From assembly GCA_040385645.1 (NCBI GenBank), contig JAZKGZ010000014.1, positions 62,001 to 126,000 on the forward strand: a DNA stretch of 64,000 bases, in the 5' to 3' direction. Below the pieces are notes generated by a model. The model saw only the letters and a program-made list of their open reading frames with translations, was not told where the DNA came from and made no database searches. The translations under genes were made by a program, and so were the position numbers. The stretch comes from JANXSS01 sp040385645 (GTDB lineage Bacteria; Pseudomonadota; Gammaproteobacteria; Burkholderiales; Burkholderiaceae_D). Positions 1 through 8,339 of the stretch are shown here, piece by piece (position 1 is the stretch's first letter; the number at the start of each line of letters is the position of its first letter).

Positions 1-35
1 TCTAACCTTGTATTTCGTATCGAAGAAAGACCTTA

Positions 36-605
36 ATGAATTTTGCGTCCACTGCTGCACTATCGCTTGCCATGTCAACGGATGCGTTTGCCGCTGCATT
101 AAGTAAAGGTGCCGCACTGCGTAAGCCCGGTCTGCAGGAAGCAGTGCGAACAGGTTTAATTTTCGGCGTGATCGAAGGTATTACGCCACTCGCCGGCTGG
201 GCCATGGGCCGGGTTGCCGCACCTTATGTCGAAGCTTGGGACCACTGGATCGCCTTCGTTCTTTTGACGACTATCGGCTTGATAATGATTCGGGCCTCGC
301 TTTTTCAGGAGTCGGTGCAAACACCAAAGCCAGCACGTCATACATTCTTGATTCTTGCCTTGACGGGTTTTGCAACGAGCATCGATGCCATGGTTGTCGG
401 CGTTGGGCTGGCACTGCTGGATGCAGATATTTTGATCACCGCGATTGCAATCGGTTTGTCAACATTCGTCATGGTTACAGCCGGAATCATGATGGGGCGG
501 GTTTTAGGCGCACTTGCGGGTAAACGGGCTGAACTCGCAGGAGGCATCATTTTAATCGCCATCGGTTGCTTAATTCTGTATGAGCACACCCGATTGTCGT
601 TGTAA
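36..605 (+). CDS. mntP: Manganese efflux pump MntP
   Basis: A 189-residue inner-membrane protein of the MntP (YebN) family, which exports Mn(II) and protects against manganese excess. The sequence is a run of about six hydrophobic helices arranged as two related halves. Each half carries a small-residue helix with an acidic residue in the membrane: AMSTDAFAAAL near residue 13 and TSIDAMVVGV near residue 115. Length matches the family. In many proteobacteria a yybP-ykoY Mn riboswitch precedes the gene. Only 35 bases of leader lie in the window, so this cannot be judged here. The 3' end abuts remnants of an unrelated toxin gene. Confidence 0.93.
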   Translation: MNFASTAALSLAMSTDAFAAALSKGAALRKPGLQEAVRTGLIFGVIEGITPLAGWAMGRVAAPYVEAWDHWIAFVLLTTIGLIMIRASLFQESVQTPKPARHTFLILALTGFATSIDAMVVGVGLALLDADILITAIAIGLSTFVMVTAGIMMGRVLGALAGKRAELAGGIILIAIGCLILYEHTRLSL

Positions 606-860
606 CAAGCGCGAACGGCTTAAATAACTCGCCGTAATCAGATACTCGTTGCTATGATTTGATTGAGGCGAATCGGGGTTGGTCGGAACCACCTCGGTGA
701 TTGCTATGCAGACCGATGCCAGCAGTTTGGTCTTTGGGTGGGTCTTGTATTTCTTGGGATCATCTTGGGCGAGTTGCGTGACGGCCGCTTCGAGTTCATC
801 GAGCGCGGCCTTGAAGATGCGGAATTAATACAGGCCCCGGCCGTTGGCGATCATCGGCAT
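606..860 (-). pseudogene. Remnant of YhaV-family toxin gene
   Basis: Reading from ATG at 860-858, the frame gives MPMIANGRGLY, then an in-frame TAA, then FRIFKAALDELEAAV, QLAQDDPKKYKTHPKTKLLAS and ITEVVPTNPDSP. This matches the N-terminal half of YhaV-type ribosome-dependent RNases as I remember them (NG-W-LY, then an A-V-AL-KDP-Y--K---KLLA pattern, then a V-P-DPT segment). The C-terminal half, with the catalytic core, is missing; homology fades at about 640-660 and the gene runs into the mntP 3' end. It sits 4 bases downstream of the PrlF remnant, the usual antitoxin-toxin order. Clearly dead: one nonsense codon and a truncation. Confidence 0.72.
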
Positions 861-864
861 ACAG

Positions 865-1066
865 TTACGTTGTTTCAATGCCCTTCACCAGTCTACCGAT
901 GTGCCGAAGTTGCCCGGTATCCGCTGCAACGATGTCTTCGGGGTGCTCGGTCATCTGCTTTTCCATAAATTGAAGAAAGCTGGCGACGACTGGGTCGCTC
1001 TCGTCGTCTTTGGATTTCCGCTCGGAGACCGGCTCCGCCGACACCAGAATGGCACCGTCTGCCACC
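865..1066 (-). pseudogene. Remnant of PrlF-family antitoxin gene
   Basis: The open frame carries ADGAILVSAEPV, then ESDPVVASFLQFMEKQM and GQLRHIGRLVKGIE. This resembles the C-terminal half of PrlF/SohA antitoxins, which neutralise YhaV. The N-terminal AbrB-type DNA-binding half is absent. At the point where it should begin, the DNA switches to a different gene, an Mrr-type nuclease, in another frame. Its stop is followed by a YhaV-like start 4 bases on, supporting a former prlF-yhaV pair. No plausible start or ribosome binding site remains for this segment. Confidence 0.68.
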
Positions 1067-1471
1067 CGTTTCTACGACCCGATATCCCCGCTGCCGAAAT
1101 GCTTCGCCGACGAGCAGTTCAAATTCCTGCCATGTCATGCTGTCCACCAAATTAATGGCGCTACCTGCTACCACTTAGGCAATCAAGCTACGGCGTTTAT
1201 ATCGCTTGATGGCGGAGGCGGCTGCGCCGAAAAGACATAGCAGCGGCAAGACGAACTGGCCGATGTGTACAAATGTTCGCCATAGCATTGTCGATGCCTG
1301 CTGGCCAATCTCGGCTACCGTCGCTGGCGCCAGTACTTGTGCCTCCGGTATCGCTAACTTGTGCAGAATGAAGTAGCTCACTACGGCAAGCGCGACCCCG
1401 GCCCACCATGGGAGCATAGATACGACATCGAGCAAATCGTCTGCAATGCTGGGTTTTCGTTTATGTCTCAA
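1055..1471 (-). pseudogene. Remnant of membrane-anchored Mrr-type restriction endonuclease
   Basis: From a TTG at 1471 with AGGAAAAT upstream, the frame encodes 98 residues with two hydrophobic segments (PWWAGVALAVVSYFILHK and FVLPLLCLFGAAASAI) ending in RRSLIA. An in-frame TAA (1177-1175) follows. The same frame then continues with MTWQEFELLVGEAFRQRGY and RVVETGG, the opening of the Mrr catalytic fold, where a GADGG(V/I)D motif with the catalytic Asp should follow. Instead the frame is lost at 1055-1066, where prlF sequence starts. Two N-terminal membrane helices plus Mrr_cat is a known architecture for modification-dependent nucleases. The gene is inactivated by both the stop and the lost catalytic centre. 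Confidence 0.7.
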
Positions 1472-1698
1472 AATATTTTCCTTTCTACGACTTAGCTGTT
1501 CATTCTTAAATGGCGTTTGCCGTAGCCTTTTGAATATTTGTCATAGCGACGTGAAAATCGTTTTAGTTCATTTATAGTAACTTTTGGCTTGCCAACGATT
1601 AACAAGGCGACTGGGTAAATCAAACGGAGGGATTCCAGGCCATATGGGCGCATTCGCAGCATTTAAGCGCAGAAGCGCTACCGGAATTTATTATTACG

Positions 1699-2541
1699 TT
1701 GCACGGTAAGTTCTGTGAACTATTGCCGCCTGAAATGCTTTTGCTCGAAGACGACAGCCGAATGGAATTCGGTCGTCTACGTAGTCGCGATGTACAGGTC
1801 GGCGGGCATATTGCTCCAGCCAGCGATGCGCTGCCGCGGTTCATGAGGCGGTACGCAGAGGTGTATGGTGGGTTGCTGGCCAGCTCCGCCAACAGCGGTT
1901 ACCACCGGTTGCTTACCGTTATTGCCGCTATGGCAGCCCATCATCGGCTCGTGTGGGTTCATCCTTTTTCAGATGGCAATGGTCGCGTCGCAAGGATTGT
2001 GCTCGACGTCATGCTACGTCAAGCTGGTGCCAATCAAGCCGGGTTGTGGTCGATGGCCCGTGCGTTCGCAAAAAGCGAGAATCGATACAAGACTGCCTTG
2101 GCAAATGCGGATCAACTTCGCATGGGCGATTTGGACGGGCGGGGTAATTTGTCTGAACGTTGTCTGGCGGAATTTTGTGCGATGTCTTTGCAAATGGCAA
2201 TCGACCAGGTGAAATTCATGCGCAGCATGTTTCAACTGGAAAGCCTGGGCGCACGTGTGAAACATTATTTCGGCAACATTCGCCTGGATCTTCGTCCGGA
2301 AGCGGCTTACCTTTATCTTGAGGCGGTCTATCGTGGTACGTTAGAGCGCGGGGAAGCGAGCCGGATTTCAGGATTGGGAGAGCGTACGGCCCGTACGCTG
2401 GTTGCCGCTTTGGTGAAAGAGAGATTTTTGCAGTCCGATTCGCAGAAAGGAAGACTCCGCGCAGGTTTTCCGGGGATTGCATTGGGCACGCTTTTACCGA
2501 ACTTGTATCCGGCTGGGGATGTGGATAGGGTGAGTGATTAG
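1699..2541 (+). CDS. Fic family protein, 5'-truncated (probable decayed AMPylase)
   Basis: The 280-residue frame contains a perfect Fic motif HPFSDGNGR (His near residue 88), the signature of Fic enzymes that transfer AMP or related groups to target proteins. The C-terminal part looks like the winged-helix end of DUF4172-type Fic proteins and appears complete. The N-terminus does not: the frame opens from a TTG without a ribosome binding site. Family-like sequence (ALPEFIITLHGKFCELLP) continues upstream of it to a TAA at 1600, and the N-terminal region where Fic proteins usually carry the (S/T)xxxE(G/N) inhibitory motif is missing. I therefore read it as a deletion-truncated gene. A protein might still be made, lacking its inhibitory segment. 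Confidence 0.75.
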   Translation: MHGKFCELLPPEMLLLEDDSRMEFGRLRSRDVQVGGHIAPASDALPRFMRRYAEVYGGLLASSANSGYHRLLTVIAAMAAHHRLVWVHPFSDGNGRVARIVLDVMLRQAGANQAGLWSMARAFAKSENRYKTALANADQLRMGDLDGRGNLSERCLAEFCAMSLQMAIDQVKFMRSMFQLESLGARVKHYFGNIRLDLRPEAAYLYLEAVYRGTLERGEASRISGLGERTARTLVAALVKERFLQSDSQKGRLRAGFPGIALGTLLPNLYPAGDVDRVSD

Positions 2542-2718
2542 GCGCGATTACAGATTTCGCTTCACAACTACCGCCCAGCAGTATTCCAGCGCCAAGCCAG
2601 AATGTGGCCTTGGGAGGCAGGTGTGCATCGGCCAGTTTTTGTGCCCTGATGGTGGGGACAACTATTCCTGCTTTCAGTTGATAACAGTTGCAGGTCTTAT
2701 GTCTAATTTCCTGCCGCT

Positions 2719-2746
2719 TTGCACTAGCCTTACGTCATTTTATAAG
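2719..2746 (+). promoter_or_regulatory. Candidate sigma-70 promoter of the antitoxin-toxin operon
   Basis: TTGCAC (2719-2724), a 16-base spacer and TATAAG (2741-2746) lie about 40 bases ahead of the antitoxin start in an AT-rich stretch. Pattern match only. Confidence 0.4.
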
Positions 2747-2784
2747 ATAAAATCGTCAAAATATCTCATTGAGTGATTTTCCCT

Positions 2785-3240
2785 ATGCTTGAATTCATCA
2801 CCCCCACGAGTCTGAAAGATCTGGTCGACGCCAATGCAATCAGCCATGCGACTGTCGTAGCCGACCAGGGCGCTTTTAAAATTATGGTGAAATATGGCAC
2901 GGTCGAGCGGACCGTCTCAGTGCGCACACGGGGCGGTCAGATCAAGGAACGGATATTCACGTCGCTCGACGCTGTTGCCCGATTTATGCACGACAAGGTG
3001 CACCTAGCGCGTTATGAGCTCGATGCGTCCGGATTCGATCCTACGGCCAAGACTGTTAAGCGGCCCGATACGGCCCGCCGCCTGACGGCGGCACACGCCG
3101 CACTGTCGCACAGCGAGTGGGCGCAGCAAAAGGTGCAGTCTGCTCGAGACGGACTGGTCGATGGTACCAATGCACGAATCGATGATGACGCATGGGACAA
3201 GATCCGCGCCGCGAAGGTGCGGCGGCGCGACACCGCATGA
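2785..3240 (+). CDS. Probable antitoxin of a ParE/RelE-type module
   Basis: A 151-residue protein beginning MLEFITPTSLKDLVDANAI. I chose ATG 2785 over the GTG at 2775-2773 because family members I recall start with this sequence. The N-terminal half (to about residue 75) looks like a compact alpha/beta domain that may bind DNA. The C-terminal half is charged and helical, with many Arg/Lys/Ala, as expected for the part that wraps a toxin. It overlaps the following ParE-like gene by 4 bases (ATGA), so the two are translationally coupled. The partner and the layout, rather than a recognised antitoxin domain, support the role. Confidence 0.65.
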   Translation: MLEFITPTSLKDLVDANAISHATVVADQGAFKIMVKYGTVERTVSVRTRGGQIKERIFTSLDAVARFMHDKVHLARYELDASGFDPTAKTVKRPDTARRLTAAHAALSHSEWAQQKVQSARDGLVDGTNARIDDDAWDKIRAAKVRRRDTA

Positions 3241-3521
3241 AGCGTGTGATACGGACGAGCACCTACCTGAACGATCTTAATGCTATCGAGGCGCGCATCG
3301 AGGCGCAGGGGAGCCCGCAAGCCGGTGCCGACCTCTGGCTGTATATTGACGATCAGGTGGCATTACTGGCTGATCCCAATCACCCGCGGCGCCGTGGTCT
3401 CGTAGTGCCAGGTGCAATTGAGCTGGTAGCTCATGAGAACTACCTCGTGATTCTTGAAGAAGATGCCGCGAGCGTCACTGCATTGAACGTCCTGCATGTC
3501 AAACGGAAGTATCCGATTTAG
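3237..3521 (+). CDS. ParE/RelE-family toxin
   Basis: A 94-residue protein of the RelE/ParE fold. Family features are an N-terminal helical hairpin (YLNDLNAIEARIEAQG), the DPNHPRRRGLVVPG loop, the YLVILEED strand and the terminal VLHVKRKYP. ParE relatives poison DNA gyrase and RelE relatives cleave mRNA on the ribosome; the sequence alone does not decide between them. The start codon overlaps the antitoxin stop. It is complete and looks functional, unlike the toxin remnant 2.4 kb upstream. Confidence 0.8.
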   Translation: MKRVIRTSTYLNDLNAIEARIEAQGSPQAGADLWLYIDDQVALLADPNHPRRRGLVVPGAIELVAHENYLVILEEDAASVTALNVLHVKRKYPI

Positions 3522-3545
3522 CTGAAGCTATTGCCCTTGACAGAA

Positions 3546-3794
3546 TTATTTTACTGGCAGGAGGGTATCAATGACCCAGTGCTCGTCGGTAATGTCGTCA
3601 TCGCCGCTGCTAATGGCAAGAATGATTGGTTCGCCGGTGTTTTCATCTATGTAACCCCATTTGATAATCAACGGACGAGCCCCTTTTTTACAGGCTTTCC
3701 AATTGCTTTCCACTGCATCAACCTGCTCCACGATGCGAGGCCAGATCTCAAGGTGAAAAGTTCGACGATCGACCTTTGTAAAGCCGGCCATCAT
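3546..3794 (-). CDS. Small hypothetical protein coupled to the exonuclease gene
   Basis: An 82-residue soluble protein that I do not recognise. It is rich in acidic residues and Trp (HLEIWPRIVEQVDAVE, GEPIILAISSGDDDITDEHW). No signal peptide or membrane segment is visible. Its ATG overlaps the stop of the upstream exonuclease-BRCT gene in an ATGA, so the two are very likely co-translated and may act together. It could be a small accessory or inhibitor of the nuclease; this is inference from position only. Confidence 0.6.
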   Translation of the reverse strand: MMAGFTKVDRRTFHLEIWPRIVEQVDAVESNWKACKKGARPLIIKWGYIDENTGEPIILAISSGDDDITDEHWVIDTLLPVK

Positions 3795-4642
3795 TGGGTG
3801 GTAACCATTGAAAGAAAATCTGTTTCAGTGATGATACGGATTAATTTTCCCTTGGCGATCAAGTCCTCTACCTTTCGATGTTTGTTGCTTTTTTCATGCC
3901 CATTGAGCACTCGGATATCTTGATCGCCGACCACCAGCAATGTCGTTTGTTTCGTCACACTGTCGGCGATTTTACATCCTGCAGTAGCGGCCAGCTTTGC
4001 TGCTTCGTGCCGCGGCATAGCCAATGAGCCGGTGAAAACAACGACTTCACCGTGAAATAAACCTTCAACGTTGCCATCTTGCGCGACGCGATACGAGTGG
4101 CCGTGTATGGGCTGCTGCACACGATCGAGCCAGCCTGCTAGATCCATCCCGATTTCTGTCATGGCACGAACCAGAATTAGGCCGGCTGCTCGTGCATCTT
4201 CTGATGCGTCATGGTGACCGAAATCGATCCCTAATTTCGCTGCCAAAGTGGCCAATCCATACCCGCTTTGTGCCACCTCTGGCCAAGTGCGGCGTGCGAC
4301 GCTCGCTGTATTAAGCCAAGAGCACTGGGGGAATACTGTTTTATGACGAGCAGAGGCTTGAAAGATTGCGTTTCTGTCGAAAGCCGTGTGTATGGCAACA
4401 ACCTGACCAGAGATGCGCCGAGTTATTTCGCTGGAAATTTGGTCAAACGTCGGGGCACCCTGGATTTTTACTTCGTCGATCCCATGGATGGAAATGTTGA
4501 TGTAGTCGAAATCATCTTGAGGATCAACGAGAGTCGACCAGGTTTCAACAGGCTCCCCGTCCTTAAAATGCACAATGCCAATTTGGCAAATGCTTGACAT
4601 GTCAGGGTTGGCAGTTTCGACGTCTAGGGCAATGAAGTTCAC
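3791..4642 (-). CDS. DnaQ-like 3'-5' exonuclease with C-terminal BRCT domain
   Basis: A 283-residue protein with an N-terminal DEDDh exonuclease domain (about 1-165): D7 and E9 in LDVETAN, D89 in HTAFDRN, and H144/D149 in HHDASEDA supply the metal-binding acids and general base. A BRCT domain follows (about 196-280; GEVVVFTGSLAMPRHEAAKL, ADSVTKQTTLLVVGD) like that of NAD-dependent DNA ligases. Such fusions suggest a nuclease directed to DNA ends or breaks. All catalytic residues are present. It lies in an accessory patch beside toxin-antitoxin remnants and shares an overlapping stop/start with an unknown 82-residue protein. Confidence 0.85.
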   Translation of the reverse strand: MNFIALDVETANPDMSSICQIGIVHFKDGEPVETWSTLVDPQDDFDYINISIHGIDEVKIQGAPTFDQISSEITRRISGQVVAIHTAFDRNAIFQASARHKTVFPQCSWLNTASVARRTWPEVAQSGYGLATLAAKLGIDFGHHDASEDARAAGLILVRAMTEIGMDLAGWLDRVQQPIHGHSYRVAQDGNVEGLFHGEVVVFTGSLAMPRHEAAKLAATAGCKIADSVTKQTTLLVVGDQDIRVLNGHEKSNKHRKVEDLIAKGKLIRIITETDFLSMVTTQ

Positions 4643-4820
4643 AACTTCCCTGTTGAATATTATTGCTAATCGCCAATTATTCGATAGAAATGATGAGGAG
4701 ATACAGTTTTATTGGGATACCCCGCTTATGGCGTGTCAACAAGTACCTTTGCGTTGTCCGTAAAAGGCCAGGCGTAGTGTAACGTTATCGCGGCAAAATA
4801 AAAAATGGTCACTTCTCGAA

Positions 4821-6989
4821 TTACGGCCGTAACATCACCTTAAACACCCGCGTATTCGCATTATTCGGCACGCTATCCTTGTCCCCTGCGGCGTCACTAC
4901 TCATCATCCATAAATTGCCATCGATCGTCGGCTCGACGGTGCGCAATCGGTCGTAGGTTCCTACAAAAAACTGTTGCACATTGACCAGGCTATCGCCGCT
5001 GATGTCGCTGCGGTATAAACGTTTGCCGGCCAGGCAAGTGGCGTAGAGCGCGTCGCGCACGATGGCGATGCCGCTGCAGGATGCATCTACATTGCGGTAG
5101 GTGAGTTTGGGGGCGATATAGCCTGCCGTTGCACAACCGCCGCCGGATCGGGAGGTCGCGCCTTCGCAGTGCGGCCAGCCGTAATTACCGCCTTTAACGA
5201 TCAGGTTGGTTTCGTCTTGCGCATCGCCGAACTCCTGCGACCACAGGCGTCCACGTGAATCGAACGCCAGCCCTTGCGGGTTGCGGTGGCCATAACTCCA
5301 GACATAGTTGCCGAACGGATTGTCTGCCGGTGGTGTGCCATTGGCGTTCATGCGCAGGATTTTGCCCGAAAGATGGTTGGTGTCCTGTGCAAAATTACCG
5401 TTTTGCGCATCGCCGGTGGTGGCATAGAGTTTGCCGTCCGGGCCGAAACGCAGACGACCGCCGTTGTGGTACCTATTGCGACCGATGCCTTTTAGCAGAA
5501 CTTCGAGCGTAGCACCGTCGAGCACGCCATTCTGGTAGCGAACGCGCACGATGCGGTTGTCGGTCGGACTGGTGTGATAGACATACAGCCACGGATCTTG
5601 CGTTGGAAAGCCAGACGATACCGCCAAGCCAAGCAGCCCGCCTTCACCGTCGGTACCCTGAACGTTTGGAATGCTGCCCACTGTCGTTTTTGCGCCGGTA
5701 GCCGGATTGATCTGGATGATGTCTTGGGCGTCGCGACGGCTGTATAGCAGCGTGCCGTCGGGCAGAGTGACCAAGCCCCAGGGTATATCGGTATCGCTTG
5801 CTACTTGCGAGACCGAGCAGATCGCATTCGCGCAGGCGCTGCCAGAAGTCAGTGCCAGAGTCACGCTGCGTGGGGAGGTATTGTTTTGTGCATCGCGCGC
5901 GGCGACGTTGTATTGATAGTTCGCGCCAGGAGCGAGCCCACTGTCGGTATAGCCGATGGCATCGGTGCTGCCGACCTTCGCGTTGTTGCGATAGATGTCG
6001 TAGGCGACGACGGCGACGTTGTCGGAGGATGCAGCCCAGTTCAATGTCGCCGTGGTGCCGGTTGCCGAGCCCCGCAATTCGATGGGTACCGAGGGTGCTT
6101 GAGTATCGGTCTGGCACTGCGGCACTCTGACCTGGAGCGAAGTACTGGCTTGCGACACGTTGCCGGCGGCGTCGCGGGCATTGACATAGATGCCCCAGTT
6201 GGCACCCGGCGTGAGCGCGAGTTGGGCATCGAGTTTGCTGGCATTGACGGTGCCGAGGGCCTGACCGTCGCGGTAGATATCGTAGTACGCGATACCGACA
6301 TTGTCGGTCGACGCTTTCCAGTTCAGCGTGGCAGAGCGGCAAGTCAGTGCACCGATGGCCAGGCCGCTCGGCGGCGTGGGTGCTTGGTTGTCGGTCGGGG
6401 CAGGCGATGTAGGTGGCGCGCTGCCGGTCCGCCACGTCTGGTGGCTAGTACCTTCGCAGTACCACATGTCGATGCCGGTGACGTTTTCAGTGCGGCCATT
6501 TTGCAGAGTCAGGCACAAACCCGACTGCGCATTGACGATTAAACCGTCCGGACGCAATGTCCATTTCTGGTTTTGCCCACCATGACAGGTATAGGATTGC
6601 ACCACTGCCTGCGGCTGGGTACTGGCACCCCGAACGTCCAGGCAACGAGCGCCGTCGAAGGTGCGTAATTCGCCCGCGGCAGTGAAATCCCAACGCTGAT
6701 TGGTAGCGCCGTGACAATCGAAGATGATGGCGGGCGTTCGCAGTTCCTGGCTGCCGCCGGCGATATCCAAGCAGCGCTGCGAAGCGCCGCTAATGAGTGT
6801 GGTCGGGGTGGCAGCTTGTGCCGGTAATGGTATGGCGCAAGCGATGCCGAGGCTGGCGATCGCTTGCATGATCGCCAGACGATTTGCCGGCAAGAGCGCG
6901 ACCGGCCTGCCAGCAACGGCGGAAGGCGCGCCAGTAACGGCGACGAGTGGCAGTTTTTTTTGCTGCATCCGCAACGAAACATTGTTCAT
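4821..6989 (-). CDS. Secreted lectin-FN3-sorbosone/glucose dehydrogenase
   Basis: A 722-residue exported protein. A long N-terminal segment ends in a hydrophobic stretch and ALPAQA-like cleavage site (near residue 59). A ricin-type beta-trefoil lectin domain follows (about 62-187, with repeated QRW/QKW motifs and C-L-D), then two fibronectin type III repeats (about 203-290 and 297-382, both with DNVGIAYYDIYR / DNVAVVAYDIYR). The C-terminal domain is a beta-propeller of the PQQ-dependent glucose/sorbosone dehydrogenase family (about 390-722; GEGGLLGLAVS, YHNGGRLRFGPDGKLY, GHRNPQGLAFD, YGWPHCEG). It probably binds polysaccharide and oxidises a sugar outside the cytoplasm. It stands alone between two intergenic gaps of about 180 and 250 bases in which I recognise nothing. 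Confidence 0.85.
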   Translation of the reverse strand: MNNVSLRMQQKKLPLVAVTGAPSAVAGRPVALLPANRLAIMQAIASLGIACAIPLPAQAATPTTLISGASQRCLDIAGGSQELRTPAIIFDCHGATNQRWDFTAAGELRTFDGARCLDVRGASTQPQAVVQSYTCHGGQNQKWTLRPDGLIVNAQSGLCLTLQNGRTENVTGIDMWYCEGTSHQTWRTGSAPPTSPAPTDNQAPTPPSGLAIGALTCRSATLNWKASTDNVGIAYYDIYRDGQALGTVNASKLDAQLALTPGANWGIYVNARDAAGNVSQASTSLQVRVPQCQTDTQAPSVPIELRGSATGTTATLNWAASSDNVAVVAYDIYRNNAKVGSTDAIGYTDSGLAPGANYQYNVAARDAQNNTSPRSVTLALTSGSACANAICSVSQVASDTDIPWGLVTLPDGTLLYSRRDAQDIIQINPATGAKTTVGSIPNVQGTDGEGGLLGLAVSSGFPTQDPWLYVYHTSPTDNRIVRVRYQNGVLDGATLEVLLKGIGRNRYHNGGRLRFGPDGKLYATTGDAQNGNFAQDTNHLSGKILRMNANGTPPADNPFGNYVWSYGHRNPQGLAFDSRGRLWSQEFGDAQDETNLIVKGGNYGWPHCEGATSRSGGGCATAGYIAPKLTYRNVDASCSGIAIVRDALYATCLAGKRLYRSDISGDSLVNVQQFFVGTYDRLRTVEPTIDGNLWMMSSDAAGDKDSVPNNANTRVFKVMLRP

Positions 6990-7237
6990 GGCAAGTTATC
7001 CCTTTAGATGCAGTATCTGCGGCGGTGTAGGCCAAAACCGCTGAGAATGGAAGCTAGCACGTATTAGAAGACGTGCAAGGAGAAGCTTTTGAAAGAGGTA
7101 TCCTAAAGCTATATGTACATCAATAACCGGCACGGCCGCAGAAATATTATTGCCAATATTAAATAGTTATCATTTATGCCGATTTAAATTTATCCCAAGG
7201 CACAAAAACGTTTTAACGTAATTTTAAGGATTGCAAC

Positions 7238-8314
7238 ATGACGGCACATAGAATCGCGGTAATCGCCGGCGACGGCATCGGTAACGAAGTCATGCCGGAA
7301 GGGCTGCGTGCAGTCGAGGCGGCGGCGCGCAAATTCGACCTCAAAATCGAGTTCACCACGATGCCCTGGGCAAATTGCGATTACCACTTGAAGCATGGGC
7401 AGATGATGCCGTCGGATTGGTTCGAGCAGTTGAAAAATTTCGACGCCATTTATTTTGGCGCAGCGGGCTGGCCGGCCAAGGTGCCGGACCATATTTCACT
7501 ATGGGGCTCCTTGCTAAAATTTCGCCGCGATTTCGATGAATATGTCAATTTGCGGCCGGTACGGCTGATGGCCGGTGTGCCTTGTCCGCTTGCGGGCAAG
7601 AAAAAAGGCGATATTGACTTTTATGTCGTCCGGGAAAATACCGAGGGCGAATACTCGTCGGTCGGTGGCCGCATGTATGAAGGCACCGAGCGCGAAGTGG
7701 TGATGCAGGAGTCGGTGTTTTCGCGCAAAGGATGCGACCGGATCTTGAAATACGCTTTCGAACTGGCGCAGAGCCGCCCGAAAAAACATCTGACGTCGGC
7801 GACGAAATCGAACGGCATTTCGATCAGCATGCCTTATTGGGACGAACGGGTAGAAGCCATGGCATTGGCCTACCCAGGTGTGAGGTGGGATAAATACCAT
7901 ATCGATATTTTGTGTGCGCGTTTTGTATTGAGCCCGGAGCGCTTCGATGTCGTCGTCGCTTCCAACTTGTTTGGCGATATTTTGTCGGACCTTGGGCCCG
8001 CCTGCACCGGCACCATCGGTATCGCCCCTTCCGCCAACTTGAACCCGGAGCGAAACTTTCCATCGCTGTTCGAACCGGTGCACGGTTCCGCGCCAGACAT
8101 CTACGGCAAAAATATCGCCAACCCGATCGGTATGATTTGGTCCGGTGCGATGATGCTGGATTTTTTAGGCAACGGCGACGCGCGGTACAAGGCGGCACAC
8201 GATGCGATTCTCGCAGCGATCGAAACCGTTCTGGTGGAAGGGCCAACGACACCGGATTTGGGAGGTAAAGCGAACACGACCGATGTCGGCATCGCGATCG
8301 CATCGGTCATCTAA
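7238..8314 (+). CDS. Tartrate dehydrogenase / D-malate dehydrogenase (decarboxylating)
   Basis: A 358-residue enzyme of the isocitrate/isopropylmalate dehydrogenase superfamily, closest to TtuC/DmlA (YeaU). It oxidises tartrate or D-malate with NAD+ and a divalent metal. Visible family features are IAVIAGDGIGNEV at the N-terminus, LRPVRLMAGVPCPL, the YVVRENTEGEYS segment, DILCARFVLSPERFDVVVASNLFGDILSD with the metal-binding aspartates, and FEPVHGSAPDI. AAGG precedes the ATG. The usual neighbouring LysR regulator is absent. The 248 bases upstream hold no site I can name. Confidence 0.88.
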   Translation: MTAHRIAVIAGDGIGNEVMPEGLRAVEAAARKFDLKIEFTTMPWANCDYHLKHGQMMPSDWFEQLKNFDAIYFGAAGWPAKVPDHISLWGSLLKFRRDFDEYVNLRPVRLMAGVPCPLAGKKKGDIDFYVVRENTEGEYSSVGGRMYEGTEREVVMQESVFSRKGCDRILKYAFELAQSRPKKHLTSATKSNGISISMPYWDERVEAMALAYPGVRWDKYHIDILCARFVLSPERFDVVVASNLFGDILSDLGPACTGTIGIAPSANLNPERNFPSLFEPVHGSAPDIYGKNIANPIGMIWSGAMMLDFLGNGDARYKAAHDAILAAIETVLVEGPTTPDLGGKANTTDVGIAIASVI

Positions 8315-8339
8315 ATGCGAAGCGTTGCAAACAACTGCG

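Noticed and set aside
663..1240. Plus-strand open frames in this stretch
   Set aside because: They are shadows of the decayed minus-strand Mrr, PrlF and YhaV sequences and show no protein-like composition.
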